From Euzebya sp. (GTDB taxonomy: Bacteria > Actinomycetota > Nitriliruptoria > Euzebyales > Euzebyaceae), in contig NZ_CAXQBR010000075.1 in NCBI RefSeq assembly GCF_964222135.1, positions 1-64,000 on the forward strand: a stretch of 64,000 nt of DNA. Reading direction: 5' to 3'. A program made the position numbers and the translations under genes. This document shows, one piece after another, positions 48,705 to 56,244 of the stretch. How positions within the stretch are numbered: the first letter of the stretch is position 1; each line of letters begins with the position of its first letter. The notes under the pieces are model-generated. The model was not told the origin of the DNA and searched no databases. It was given only the letters and a program-made list of their open reading frames with translations.

Positions 48705-49682
48705 TCAGGGCAGCCGTTCGCGGAGCGCGAAGAGGGTGCCGCCGCTCGGCAGCCCGTCGTCATCCGGCGGGGCGGGCGGGCCGTCCGCCACCGGCGCGCC
48801 GTCCGGCCCGCGCCACCCGGCGTCGAGGAGGGCCTGCGCGGTGCGCTCGCCGAGATCCCCGACGTCAGCCCCGTCGACCCCGACGGCCACCACGGGCAGG
48901 TGGGCGACCGGGGTCGGCCAGGCCAGGTTCGCGTTGTCGCGGGTCGAGCCGCGCACGGCCGGCAGCGCGGTGGCCTCGAGCGCGACCGCGGTGTCGTTCT
49001 GCGCCCCGCCGGTGAGGATCAGCTGGCTGACGGGGTCACCGGTGCGCACCGACTGGCCCAGCACCCCGTCGACCCAGCTGACGTACGCCGTCCCCTGCAG
49101 GTCCGCGAGGCTGTACGCGGACCCGCCGAACAACCCGCCGGCCAGCGCTCCCAGGCCGGTGAGCGCCTCGGTGCTGCCGTCGAAGCTCGCGAACCCGCCG
49201 CGGAGGTCCCCGGTGCGGAGCAGCTCGGCCGCGCAGGCCCAGGTGATCTCGGCTCCGCAGGCGTCGGCGACCAGCTCGTCGCGGGCGACGGCGGTCACCA
49301 GGACCAGCGGCGAGGTCGCGAGCACGTCGCGGTCCTCACCGAAGGTGGCGCGGCTCCGCTGGGACTGCTCGATCATCTCGACGACGGCGAGCGGCGCCAC
49401 CAGGGCGTCGTAGGTGACCGGGGCGGTCGTGAAGGCGTCGAGCAGCTCGGCGAGGTCCAGCGCGTCCGACCCCGCCGGGCAGGCCTGGCCGAGGACCTCG
49501 TCGCACGCGACCGCGAGCTCGGCGTCCCCCTCCCCTCCCCCGCTGCCGGTCGCGGCCGTGGGACCCGTCGAGGGTGCGGCGACCGGCTCGTCGGACTCGA
49601 TGAACTCGCTCCGGACGTACAGGGCCCCGCCCACCAGCCCGACGGCGAGGACCAGCGCCAGGATCGTCTTGACCGCGCTCAC
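48705..49682 (-). CDS. Membrane-anchored extracellular protein, degenerate binding-protein-like
   Basis: Protein of 325 residues with an N-terminal membrane anchor (VKTILALVLAVGLVGGALYV), a short Thr/Ser/Gly linker and an extracellular domain. Blocks such as DVLATSPLVLVTAVARDELVADACG and SVRTGDPVSQLILTGGAQNDTAVALEATALPAVRG resemble in order the type 2 solute-binding fold of the next protein in the operon, but no confident family match is possible. Several cysteines (about residues 60-70 and 140-155) could form disulfides. GTG start 11 bases after the ATPase stop, with GAGGG upstream. Confidence 0.65.
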   Translation of the reverse strand: MSAVKTILALVLAVGLVGGALYVRSEFIESDEPVAAPSTGPTAATGSGGGEGDAELAVACDEVLGQACPAGSDALDLAELLDAFTTAPVTYDALVAPLAVVEMIEQSQRSRATFGEDRDVLATSPLVLVTAVARDELVADACGAEITWACAAELLRTGDLRGGFASFDGSTEALTGLGALAGGLFGGSAYSLADLQGTAYVSWVDGVLGQSVRTGDPVSQLILTGGAQNDTAVALEATALPAVRGSTRDNANLAWPTPVAHLPVVAVGVDGADVGDLGERTAQALLDAGWRGPDGAPVADGPPAPPDDDGLPSGGTLFALRERLP

Positions 49683-49692
49683 GTGCCGACCC

Positions 49693-51096
49693 TCATGACG
49701 TCGCGATCCGGTCGGGCAGGTCCTCGGTGGTGAGGGTCTGCAGGACCTCCGCGGTGGGCTGGTCGAGGGTGACCACCCGGCTGGCGTGGCGGGCCACGGC
49801 CGCCTCGAAGACGTTGCGGGCCAGCCGGCCGTTGCCGAAGCCCCGGTCGCGGGGCACGTCGTCGATCAGCTCGGCCAGGCGCGCCCGGGCGTCGTCGTCG
49901 AAGTGGTACTCGTTGCCGTCGGCGATCAGGTCGGCGATCGCGACCAGCTCGTCGGTGGTGTAGTCGGGGAAGTGGATCGTCTGGGGGAACCGCGACCGCA
50001 GCCCGGGGTTCGAGTCCATCAGCTGGACCATCTCGTCGGGGTAGCCGGCCATGATCACGACCGTGTCGTCCCGGCGGTCCTCGACCAGCTTGACGATCGC
50101 GTCGATCGCCTCGCGACCGAAGTCCTTCTCGCCACCGCGCACGAGCGAGTAGGCCTCGTCGATCAGCAGCACCCCGCCGCGGGCCGCGTCGAAGACCTTG
50201 ACCACGTTCGTCGCCGTCTGCCCGACGAAGCCCGCGACCAGACCCGAGCGGTCGGTCTCGACCAGGTGCCCGCGCGGCACGACCTCGAGGGTGCGGTAGA
50301 TCTGGGCGATCAGCCGGGCGACGGTCGTCTTCCCGGTGCCCGGGTTGCCGGTGAAGACCAGGTGGCGGCTCGAGTCCGAGACCTTCAGACCCTTCTCCGC
50401 CCGCAGCTTCTGGACCTGGATCAGGTTGGTGACCAGGCGCACCTCGGACTTGACCGGGTCGAGGCCGACCAGCTCGTCGAGCTCGGCGAGGAGCTCCTCG
50501 AGCGGCCGTGGCGGCGGCAGCTCCTCGAGCGCCGCCTCGGCGTCGGCGTCGGCGTCGGCCGTCGCCTCCTGCGCGGCGAGGGTGGGGTTCGGCGGCGGTC
50601 CCTGCGCCCTCGGGCCGCGGGGCAGCCCGGCGGACGTGATCGCGGTGAGGAGGGTGCGGCGGAACCGCTCGATGGCCTGCAGCTCGACGTGCTGGGTGAC
50701 GCTGTCGAGGGCCACGACGTGGTGGGCCAGGCGGAGGGCGTGGACGTAGTAGGTCCAGGCGTGGTTGGTCTGCTTGGCCCGGTCCGCTGCGACCAGCGTG
50801 TCGAACATCAGCGACGGCTTGTCGATGAAGACCCGCTTGCCGGCCATCATCCCCATTCCGCGAAGCGCCGCAGGGGTGGCGTGGTGGATGTGGGTGTCCA
50901 TCAACCCGCTGAACGCACCGATCAGGGCCCACAGCTCGGTGTCCGAGTGCGCCCCGTCGGCGTCGATCATGGCGCCGACGATCTCGTAGGCCTCCGCGAC
51001 CACGTCGGCCTGGGGGTCCTTCGAGCCGAGCTCCTCGAGGGCGGGGGAGACGCCGGCGACGAACTCACGGACGGGGGCGCGCAGGGTGTCGGTCAC
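49693..51096 (-). CDS. CbbX/SpoVK-type AAA ATPase with TerB-like N-terminal region
   Basis: Cytosolic ATPase of 467 residues (from GTG 51096; an upstream GTG at 51117 is possible). The N-terminal 130 residues are helical, with an acidic pattern AMIDADGAHSDTELWALI and a second ALDSVTQHVELQAIERFRR, resembling TerB/TerB-like domains. An Ala/Asp/Glu linker leads to an AAA+ module: LDELVGLDPVKSEV, Walker A GNPGTGKTT (250-258), Walker B GVLLIDEAYSL, and arginine finger in PGLRSRFPQTI. Related ATPases remodel or activate partner proteins (CbbX, EccA). First of the operon with the two extracellular proteins. TerB assignment is by pattern only. Confidence 0.8.
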   Translation of the reverse strand: MTDTLRAPVREFVAGVSPALEELGSKDPQADVVAEAYEIVGAMIDADGAHSDTELWALIGAFSGLMDTHIHHATPAALRGMGMMAGKRVFIDKPSLMFDTLVAADRAKQTNHAWTYYVHALRLAHHVVALDSVTQHVELQAIERFRRTLLTAITSAGLPRGPRAQGPPPNPTLAAQEATADADADAEAALEELPPPRPLEELLAELDELVGLDPVKSEVRLVTNLIQVQKLRAEKGLKVSDSSRHLVFTGNPGTGKTTVARLIAQIYRTLEVVPRGHLVETDRSGLVAGFVGQTATNVVKVFDAARGGVLLIDEAYSLVRGGEKDFGREAIDAIVKLVEDRRDDTVVIMAGYPDEMVQLMDSNPGLRSRFPQTIHFPDYTTDELVAIADLIADGNEYHFDDDARARLAELIDDVPRDRGFGNGRLARNVFEAAVARHASRVVTLDQPTAEVLQTLTTEDLPDRIATS

Positions 51097-51136
51097 AGCG
51101 GCCCCAGTCTGCACCACGCGCCGGGGAGGTGAGGGG

Positions 51137-52387
51137 TCACAGCCCGTGCGGCACGTCCCGCTGGTCCGCGGACAGCTCGTCGACCGACAGGCCGTGCGCC
51201 GCGAGCTTCGCGGCGGCGATCTCGCGGTCCAGTGCCGGCGAGATCACGTGCACCCCCGGCTCGTAGCCGCCGCGTGCGAGCTCGTGGCAGCCCACGCCCT
51301 GGACGGCGAAGGACAGGTCCATGATCTCGATCGGGTGGCCCAGTCCGCCGGCGATGTTCACCAGCGCCCCGCCGGCGAGGACGTGCACCCCGCGGCCGTC
51401 GGGGAGCTCGTAGCGCTCGATGCCCTCGCGGACCTCGACCACCTCGACCGCCGCGCCGGCCAGGGCCTCGACGTCGACCTCGAGGTCGTGGTGGCCGGCG
51501 TTGGCGAGGATCACCCCGTCGGCGAGCAGGTCGAGGTGGCGGGCCCCGATCGCCCGCAGCCCGCCGGTGGCGGTGATGACCAGGTCGGCGGTCGGCAGCG
51601 CCTCGACGGCGGTGGCGACGCTGTGGCCGTCCATGAACGCCTCGAGGGCCTTCACCGGGTCGATCTCGACCACCACCGGGGTCGCGCCGAGCGCCCGGAG
51701 GTAGGTGGCCAGACCCCTGCCGACCCAGCCGTAGCCGACGACGGCGACGGTCATGCCGGCGACCAGCATGTTGGTGAGGCCCATGATCGCCTGCACCGTC
51801 GACTGGCCCGTCCCGTAGCGGTTGTCGAAGAGGTGCTTGCAGGCCGCGTCGTTGGCCGCCATCGCCGGGAACGGGAGCCGACCGGCGTCGGCCAGGGCCC
51901 GCAGCCGCGCCACGCCGGTGGTCGTCTGCTCGGTGACCCCGACCAGGCCCGCGTAGGCCTCCGGGCGGTGGCGGGCCATGCGGGTGGTCAGCTCGGCCCC
52001 GTCGTCGATCACGAGCTCGGGGCGGGAGTCCGCCACGGCCAGCAGGTCCTCCTCCCACACCGCGTAGCCGCTCGCCCGGGTCGAGTGGACCTCGATCCCC
52101 CGGTCGACCAGGGCCGCGGCGACCTCGTCCTTGGTCGACAGCGGGTTTGACCCGGCGACGACGACCTCGGCACCGGCGTCCGCGAGGACCGTGGCGAGCA
52201 GCGCCGTCTTCGCCTCCAGGTGGACCACCAGCGCGACCCGACGGCCGTCCAGCGCCCCGTCGGCGAGGCGCTCGCGCAGGTAGGTGTCCACCACGGGTGA
52301 GTGCCGCCGCGCCCACTCGATCGCCCGCCGCCCCCCGGGCGCCAGGCCGAGGTCGGCGATGCGGGATCGGTCGGCGGCGTCGGACAC
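51137..52387 (-). CDS. ahcY: S-adenosylhomocysteine hydrolase-like protein (short form)
   Basis: NAD-dependent enzyme of 416 residues. The NAD-binding Rossmann motif is VAVVGYGWVGRGLATYLRALGATPVVVEIDP; the catalytic-domain blocks are VVAGSNPLSTKDEVAAAL, NDAACKHLFDNRYGTGQS and VGCHELARGGYEPGVHVI. It resembles the short archaeal/Thermotoga type that lacks the 40-residue insert. It splits S-adenosylhomocysteine into adenosine and homocysteine (or uses the inosyl analogue). GTG at 52387 has GGAG 5 bases upstream. An adenosine deaminase gene is at 23.5 kb. Divergent from the HAD gene. Confidence 0.85.
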   Translation of the reverse strand: MSDAADRSRIADLGLAPGGRRAIEWARRHSPVVDTYLRERLADGALDGRRVALVVHLEAKTALLATVLADAGAEVVVAGSNPLSTKDEVAAALVDRGIEVHSTRASGYAVWEEDLLAVADSRPELVIDDGAELTTRMARHRPEAYAGLVGVTEQTTTGVARLRALADAGRLPFPAMAANDAACKHLFDNRYGTGQSTVQAIMGLTNMLVAGMTVAVVGYGWVGRGLATYLRALGATPVVVEIDPVKALEAFMDGHSVATAVEALPTADLVITATGGLRAIGARHLDLLADGVILANAGHHDLEVDVEALAGAAVEVVEVREGIERYELPDGRGVHVLAGGALVNIAGGLGHPIEIMDLSFAVQGVGCHELARGGYEPGVHVISPALDREIAAAKLAAHGLSVDELSADQRDVPHGL

Positions 52388-52512
52388 GGGAGCTCCAGTC
52401 AGGTGGCGGTCGGGGCGGGCGACCGGCAGTGTGCCGGACACCGACGACAGCGCGCAGGTCCGGGTGCGGGCGGGCCCCGACGTGTGCGGACGCGTGTGCG
52501 ACGCTCGTCCCC

Positions 52513-53379
52513 ATGCCCGAGCTCGCCTCCGACGCCGTCGACCCGCTGATCGACCACCTGGTCGCCCTCCCGCCCGTGGAGGTGGTCTACACCGACCTCG
52601 ACGGCACCCTCCTCGGGCGCGGCGGGTCGGTGCTGCGCGACGCGGACGGCCGGCCGAGCCTGCGGGCGGCGGGCGCGCTGGTGGCCGCGGCGGAGGAGGG
52701 GATCGCGGTCGTCGCCGTCAGCGGCCGCCGGGCGGCGGACCTGCGCCACGACGCGCGGCTGCTCGGGCTGGACGGGGCGATCGCGGAGGTGGGCACGGTG
52801 GTCATCCGCGGCGGCGCCCAGCACCACCGCTGGGGCGGGTGCCCCCGGGACCTGGCCGACACCCCGCGGGAGGCGCTGCGCGTCGCGGGGGCGCTCGACG
52901 TCCTGCTCGCGGCGTTCGACGGGGACATCCGTCCGTTCGAGCCCTGGGACGCCGGCCGCGAGGGCGGGCACCTGCTGCACGGCCGGATCGACGTCGCCGC
53001 GGCGGACGCGGCGCTCGAGGCCGCGGGCCTGGGCTGGGCACACGTGCTCGACAACGGGCGCGCGGGCGGCTGGGAGGGCCGCGCGGACGTGCACGCCTAC
53101 CACCTCGTCGCGCGGGGGACGGGGAAGGCGGCGGCGCTGGCCGAGGACCTCGCCGAGCGCCGACTGACCCGCGACCAGGCGCTGGCGGTCGGCGACTCCG
53201 TCGAGGACCTGACGATGGCGGGCGAGGTGGGGACCTACGTCATCGTGGCGAACGGCCACGGGGAGGAGGGGGCCGGCTGCGTGCGCGTCCCCGGGCGGAA
53301 CGGCGACGGCGTGGCCGACGCGATCGACGCGGTCCTGGCCGCCCGCCGGCTCCGTCCCGACCTGCGGAGCCGTGGCTAG
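52513..53379 (+). CDS. HAD-superfamily phosphatase (Cof/MPGP-like)
   Basis: Hydrolase of 288 residues. Motif I is YTDLDGTLL (D28, D30), motif II VAVSGRRAADL, motif III Lys in GTGKAAAL and motif IV AVGDSVEDLTMAGEVG, a full HAD set with a C2-type cap (about 90-200). Substrates of this group include sugar phosphates, mannosyl-3-phosphoglycerate and nucleotides; none can be assigned. Its stop overlaps that of the convergent LytR_C gene through CTAG (53376-53379). Confidence 0.82.
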   Translation: MPELASDAVDPLIDHLVALPPVEVVYTDLDGTLLGRGGSVLRDADGRPSLRAAGALVAAAEEGIAVVAVSGRRAADLRHDARLLGLDGAIAEVGTVVIRGGAQHHRWGGCPRDLADTPREALRVAGALDVLLAAFDGDIRPFEPWDAGREGGHLLHGRIDVAAADAALEAAGLGWAHVLDNGRAGGWEGRADVHAYHLVARGTGKAAALAEDLAERRLTRDQALAVGDSVEDLTMAGEVGTYVIVANGHGEEGAGCVRVPGRNGDGVADAIDAVLAARRLRPDLRSRG

Positions 53380-53990
53380 CTGGGCCAGTCCTCGCCCACG
53401 AGGACGTGGATCTGGATCTGCTCGGTCAGGGTGCCGGGGTTCTCCCCCACCGTGGTGAAGCGCTCGTCGGCGGAGACCAGCGCCTGGGCGGCGGCGTCCT
53501 GACCGGGGCTCGGGAACACGGTGGTCTGGGGGTAGGGGTTCGGCGAGACGCCGGACTCGGTCACGTCGTAGCCGAGCTCGGTGAGCGCTTGCACGGCCGC
53601 GTCGAACTGCTCCGCGGTGGTGTTCGCCCCGGCGATCACCTGCACCGACGTGCCCGCACCGACCTGGCCGCCCGCGGCGCCGGGTGTCTCGGTCCCGGCC
53701 GGGGCGGCGGACGGCCCCTCGGTGCCGCCGGGAAGGCCCGGCGCCTCCGTGACCGGGCCGGTGGGCAGGGTCTCGAGGGGGATCTCGCTCCCGGTCACCA
53801 GCGGGGTGGTGTCCTGCGGCGTCTCGGTGCCGTCGAGGGCCGTCACCTCCTCGCCGTCGCCCATGCTGCCGAAGACGATCCAGTAGATGAGGAACGCCAG
53901 CGCGGCGAACAGCAGGGCGCGGATGAGGGGCGCGGCGATCGACGACTGCGTCGGCGCCGGCCCGTAGTCGTCCTGCTCGTAGGAGTCCAT
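53376..53990 (-). CDS. Membrane protein with LytR C-terminal domain
   Basis: Protein of 204 residues. A cytosolic N-terminus with Tyr/Asp/Gln, a single membrane helix (LIRALLFAALAFLIYWIVFG, about 24-43), a Pro/Thr/Gly-rich linker (about 55-110) and a LytR_C domain (SVQVIAGANTTAEQFDAAVQALTELGYDVTESG ... IQIHVLVGEDW, about 115-204). LytR_C occurs next to LCP enzymes that attach wall polymers, and alone in actinobacteria with unknown ligand. ATG at 53990 is the likely start. DUF3263 lies just upstream, a pairing common in actinobacteria. Confidence 0.82.
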   Translation of the reverse strand: MDSYEQDDYGPAPTQSSIAAPLIRALLFAALAFLIYWIVFGSMGDGEEVTALDGTETPQDTTPLVTGSEIPLETLPTGPVTEAPGLPGGTEGPSAAPAGTETPGAAGGQVGAGTSVQVIAGANTTAEQFDAAVQALTELGYDVTESGVSPNPYPQTTVFPSPGQDAAAQALVSADERFTTVGENPGTLTEQIQIHVLVGEDWPS

Positions 53991-54000
53991 CGCCGTGACC

Positions 54001-54279
54001 CTACTTCGTCTGCCCGCGGCCACGGTGGTCCGTCAGTCCGGGTGCGGTCGTCCGCGCGTGGCGGGCGCGGCGGCGACGGCGGAGGCGGCGGACCAGCAGG
54101 GGGTCGTGGCGCTCGGCGGCGGGTGAGTCCACCAACTCGGCGAGGACCTGGTAGTAGCGGGTGGGCGAGAACCCGAAGGTCGCGGCGATCGCCGCGAGCT
54201 TGCCGCCCTGGTGGGCGGTCCAGTCGCGCTCGAAGTCGAGCACCGCGCGGTCGCGGTCGCTCAGCTCTCGCCTGGGCAC
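54001..54279 (-). CDS. DUF3263 protein
   Basis: Protein of 92 residues: the N-terminal 60 residues (LSDRDRAVLDFERDWTAHQGGKLAAIAATFGFSPTRYYQVLAELVD) match DUF3263, a small actinobacterial domain with a helix-turn-helix-like core, and the C-terminus is a basic tail (RRLRRRRRARHARTTAP). Possibly DNA binding; not established. GTG start with GAGGAG about 14 bases upstream. It precedes the LytR_C gene by 10 bases, so they are likely co-transcribed. The neighbouring tRNA-Thr is divergent. Confidence 0.85.
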   Translation of the reverse strand: MPRRELSDRDRAVLDFERDWTAHQGGKLAAIAATFGFSPTRYYQVLAELVDSPAAERHDPLLVRRLRRRRRARHARTTAPGLTDHRGRGQTK

Positions 54280-54372
54280 AGCACCTCAGCTCCTCGGGGG
54301 TGGACGGCGCGATCGTACGCACCACCCCCGCCCGGGCCGCGGAACCGCCGCACGCCGGGGGCGGCCCGCCGC

Positions 54373-54378
54373 TACCCT
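54373..54378 (+). promoter_or_regulatory. -10 element of tRNA-Thr
   Basis: TACCCT lies 11 bases before the first base of tRNA-Thr, the expected distance for a -10 element. No clear -35 is visible. Confidence 0.5.
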
Positions 54379-54389
54379 GACGGCCACCC

Positions 54390-54462
54390 GCCGGGATAGC
54401 TCAGTTGGCAGAGCGTCGCTCTTGTAAAGCGAATGTCCGGGGTTCGATTCCCCGTCCCGGCT
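54390..54462 (+). tRNA. tRNA-Thr (anticodon UGU)
   Basis: Cloverleaf of 73 bases without encoded CCA. Acceptor GCCGGGA pairs with TCCCGGC, D-stem GCTC pairs with GAGC, anticodon loop CTTGTAA gives TGT (Thr), and the T arm CGGGG-TTCGATT-CCCCG is complete. The end of a YhhN-family gene overlaps it on the opposite strand. Confidence 0.95.
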
Positions 54463-55159
54463 CCGCGTCCGCGACCCTCCGGAGCCCGTCGGCGATGCAC
54501 CACTGGCCTGCGGTGTAGGTCGCCATGACGGCGCCCTCGAGGAGCGGGGAGGGGGCGCGGCGCAGGAACCGCTGCACCCCGATGAGGGAGTCGCTGAGCA
54601 GGAACAGGGCGGTGCCCGCGACGATCTCGCCGCGGGTCCGCCGGGGCAGGTGGCGGTCGAGGACCGTCGAGGCGGCCACCATCGTGCAGATGATCCCCGC
54701 GTAGCCGGCCACGGGCAGGCGCAGCTCGGGGTCGTCCCGACCGGCCGCGGCGGCCAGCGCCGGCGCGAGCAGGACCCAGGTGCCGGCCGCGGCCACGGGC
54801 CCGGGCTCCCGCCAGGACGCCGCGGGGTCGCGGACGGACCGGAAGGCCGCGACGTAGCCGACGTGGGCGCCCGCGAAGGACCCGACCCCGGCGAGGAAGG
54901 GGGTCCGCCCCTCCCCCAGCAGCGCGAGGTCGCCGGCCCAGGACAGCAGCTGGGCGACAGCCGTGGCGCGGGCGACGGCCCGCCGCCGGGCGCGGGGGCG
55001 CGTCGCGAGGTGCAGCACCGGCATCAACAGCGGCTTGGTGACCCGTCGCACCGGCCGGGCCGTGGGACCTCGGGCCGCGAGCGCGGCGTCGAGCACCGCG
55101 ACCGCGGCGTAGACGGCGGTCGCGGGGCGACGCGCACCGCCGGATCCCATCGGGCGCAT
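54401..55159 (-). CDS. YhhN-family membrane protein (lysoplasmalogenase-like), 3' end antisense to tRNA-Thr
   Basis: Membrane protein of up to 252 residues with about seven helices. Family-typical motifs are VTKPLLMPVLHLA, LLSWAGDLALLGEG, FLAGVGSFAGAHVGY and LFLLSDSLIGVQRF. YhhN/TMEM86 proteins hydrolyse the vinyl-ether bond of lysoplasmalogens in animals; bacterial substrates are unclear. The last 20 codons, ending GRGIEPRTFALQERRSAN, are the complement of tRNA-Thr, so the natural stop has been lost or the gene truncated. ATG at 55150 is an alternative start with GAGG 9 bases upstream. Two large hairpins lie in its leader. Confidence 0.8.
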   Translation of the reverse strand: MRPMGSGGARRPATAVYAAVAVLDAALAARGPTARPVRRVTKPLLMPVLHLATRPRARRRAVARATAVAQLLSWAGDLALLGEGRTPFLAGVGSFAGAHVGYVAAFRSVRDPAASWREPGPVAAAGTWVLLAPALAAAAGRDDPELRLPVAGYAGIICTMVAASTVLDRHLPRRTRGEIVAGTALFLLSDSLIGVQRFLRRAPSPLLEGAVMATYTAGQWCIADGLRRVADAEPGRGIEPRTFALQERRSAN

Positions 55160-55218
55160 CCTCGCCGATCAGCGCGTGCGGAGCCACCAGGTGCCGCCAT
55201 CCGGAGGGGGAGGGGGAC

Positions 55219-55293
55219 GGTGTGGCCCCGCGCCGAGCCGATAGCGCAGGGCCACACCAGAGGTCGTGCCCTATGGAGGGAGGGAGCACGACC
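55219..55293 (-). repeat. Two tandem hairpins upstream of the YhhN gene
   Basis: On the minus strand, GGTCGTGC pairs with GCACGACC (55286-55293 with 55262-55269), and GGTGTGGCCC pairs with GGGCCACACC (55249-55258 with 55219-55228). Both have loops of 16-20 bases. They lie between the hydrolase terminator and the YhhN start. A regulatory leader, a second terminator or a repeat element are all possible. Confidence 0.55.
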
Positions 55294-55329
55294 GGGCCCA
55301 GAGTAGACCCCTTCCGTCGATCGGCATGC

Positions 55330-55356
55330 AAAACCCGTGTGACGGGTGCGTCACAC
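55330..55356 (-). terminator. Rho-independent terminator overlapping the hydrolase stop codon
   Basis: GTGTGACG-CACC-CGTCACAC (55337-55356, minus strand) is an 8-bp stem that contains the TGA stop of the alpha/beta hydrolase, followed by GGGTTTTG with a short U-run (55330-55333). One of the few terminators here with U residues. Confidence 0.75.
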
Positions 55357-56220
55357 CTCGTCGACGGGATCCGCCGCCAGTGCCAGGAGGGCCTCGGCCA
55401 CCGCGTCGGGCTGCTGGAGGTGGACGTCGTGCGCGCCGTCGAACCAGTGGACCCGACCGCGGGGCAGGACGGCCAGCGCCGCGTCGACGGCCGCCGCCTT
55501 CTCCGCCCCCCAGGCCCCCTCGCCGCGGACCGGGAGCAGCAGCACCGGGGCCTCCACGTCACCGAAGACGCCGCTCGGGTCCGCCGCGTGCATCGCCTCG
55601 ACGATCTGGCGGTGGTCGGCCAGCGCCAGACGCGGCCGGACCGTGCCGTCCTCGAGCTCGAGGAAGTTGCCCATCTGCGCCTCGAGCGCCCCGTCCGGCC
55701 ACCCGGCGACCCCCGCGGCGATCATGTCCCGGACCTCGGTGGCCGGGCGACCGGCGAGCGGCGGCGGACGCAGCGCCTCCCAGGCCTCCTGGGGGTCGGC
55801 GAACCGGTCGCCGATGGCGATGGTGCCGCCGTCGACCGCGGCGATCGCGTGCCACCGGTCGGGGTGGGCGGCCCCGGCGTGGATCACGACGTTCCCGCCC
55901 CAGGACTGGCCGACGAGGACCGGGGTGCCGAGGTCCATCGCCTCGACCAGCGCGACGAGGTCGCCGGTCACCTCCGGGTACCGGTAGCCCGTCGCGGCCC
56001 GATCGCTCTCGCCGTGCCCGCGCTGGTCCACCGCGACGACCCGGTGGCCCGCCGCGGCGAGCACCGCCGAGACCCCGTCCCACAGCCGCGCGTTGGACGC
56101 GAGCCCGTGGACGAGGAGGAACGGGCGGCGGTCGCCGGGCCGCTCGCGGACGCTCAGCGCCCGCCCGGGCTCGACCTCGACGCGGTGCGTGCGGATCGGC
56201 GGGGGCGGTGGTGGCGGCAC
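55351..56220 (-). CDS. Alpha/beta hydrolase
   Basis: Hydrolase of 289 residues. Oxyanion strand FLLVHGLASNARLW, nucleophile elbow GQSWGGN (Ser), acid region LLLPVRGEG and catalytic His in WFDGAHDVHLQQP. The fold is typical of epoxide hydrolase/haloperoxidase-like enzymes; the substrate is unknown. The Pro-rich N-terminus (VPPPPPPP) follows a GTG start at 56220; a later start is possible. Divergent from the SURF1 gene, 24 bases apart, so their promoters overlap. The stop codon is inside a terminator stem. Confidence 0.85.
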   Translation of the reverse strand: MPPPPPPPIRTHRVEVEPGRALSVRERPGDRRPFLLVHGLASNARLWDGVSAVLAAAGHRVVAVDQRGHGESDRAATGYRYPEVTGDLVALVEAMDLGTPVLVGQSWGGNVVIHAGAAHPDRWHAIAAVDGGTIAIGDRFADPQEAWEALRPPPLAGRPATEVRDMIAAGVAGWPDGALEAQMGNFLELEDGTVRPRLALADHRQIVEAMHAADPSGVFGDVEAPVLLLPVRGEGAWGAEKAAAVDAALAVLPRGRVHWFDGAHDVHLQQPDAVAEALLALAADPVDEV

Positions 56221-56231
56221 CGGGCGAAACC

Positions 56232-56237
56232 TACAGT
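56232..56237 (+). promoter_or_regulatory. Probable -10 element for leaderless SURF1 gene
   Basis: TACAGT ends 7 bases before ATG at 56245 with no Shine-Dalgarno sequence. The hexamer lies within 24 bases of the divergent hydrolase start, so the two promoters must overlap. Confidence 0.45.
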
Positions 56238-56244
56238 GGACGCC

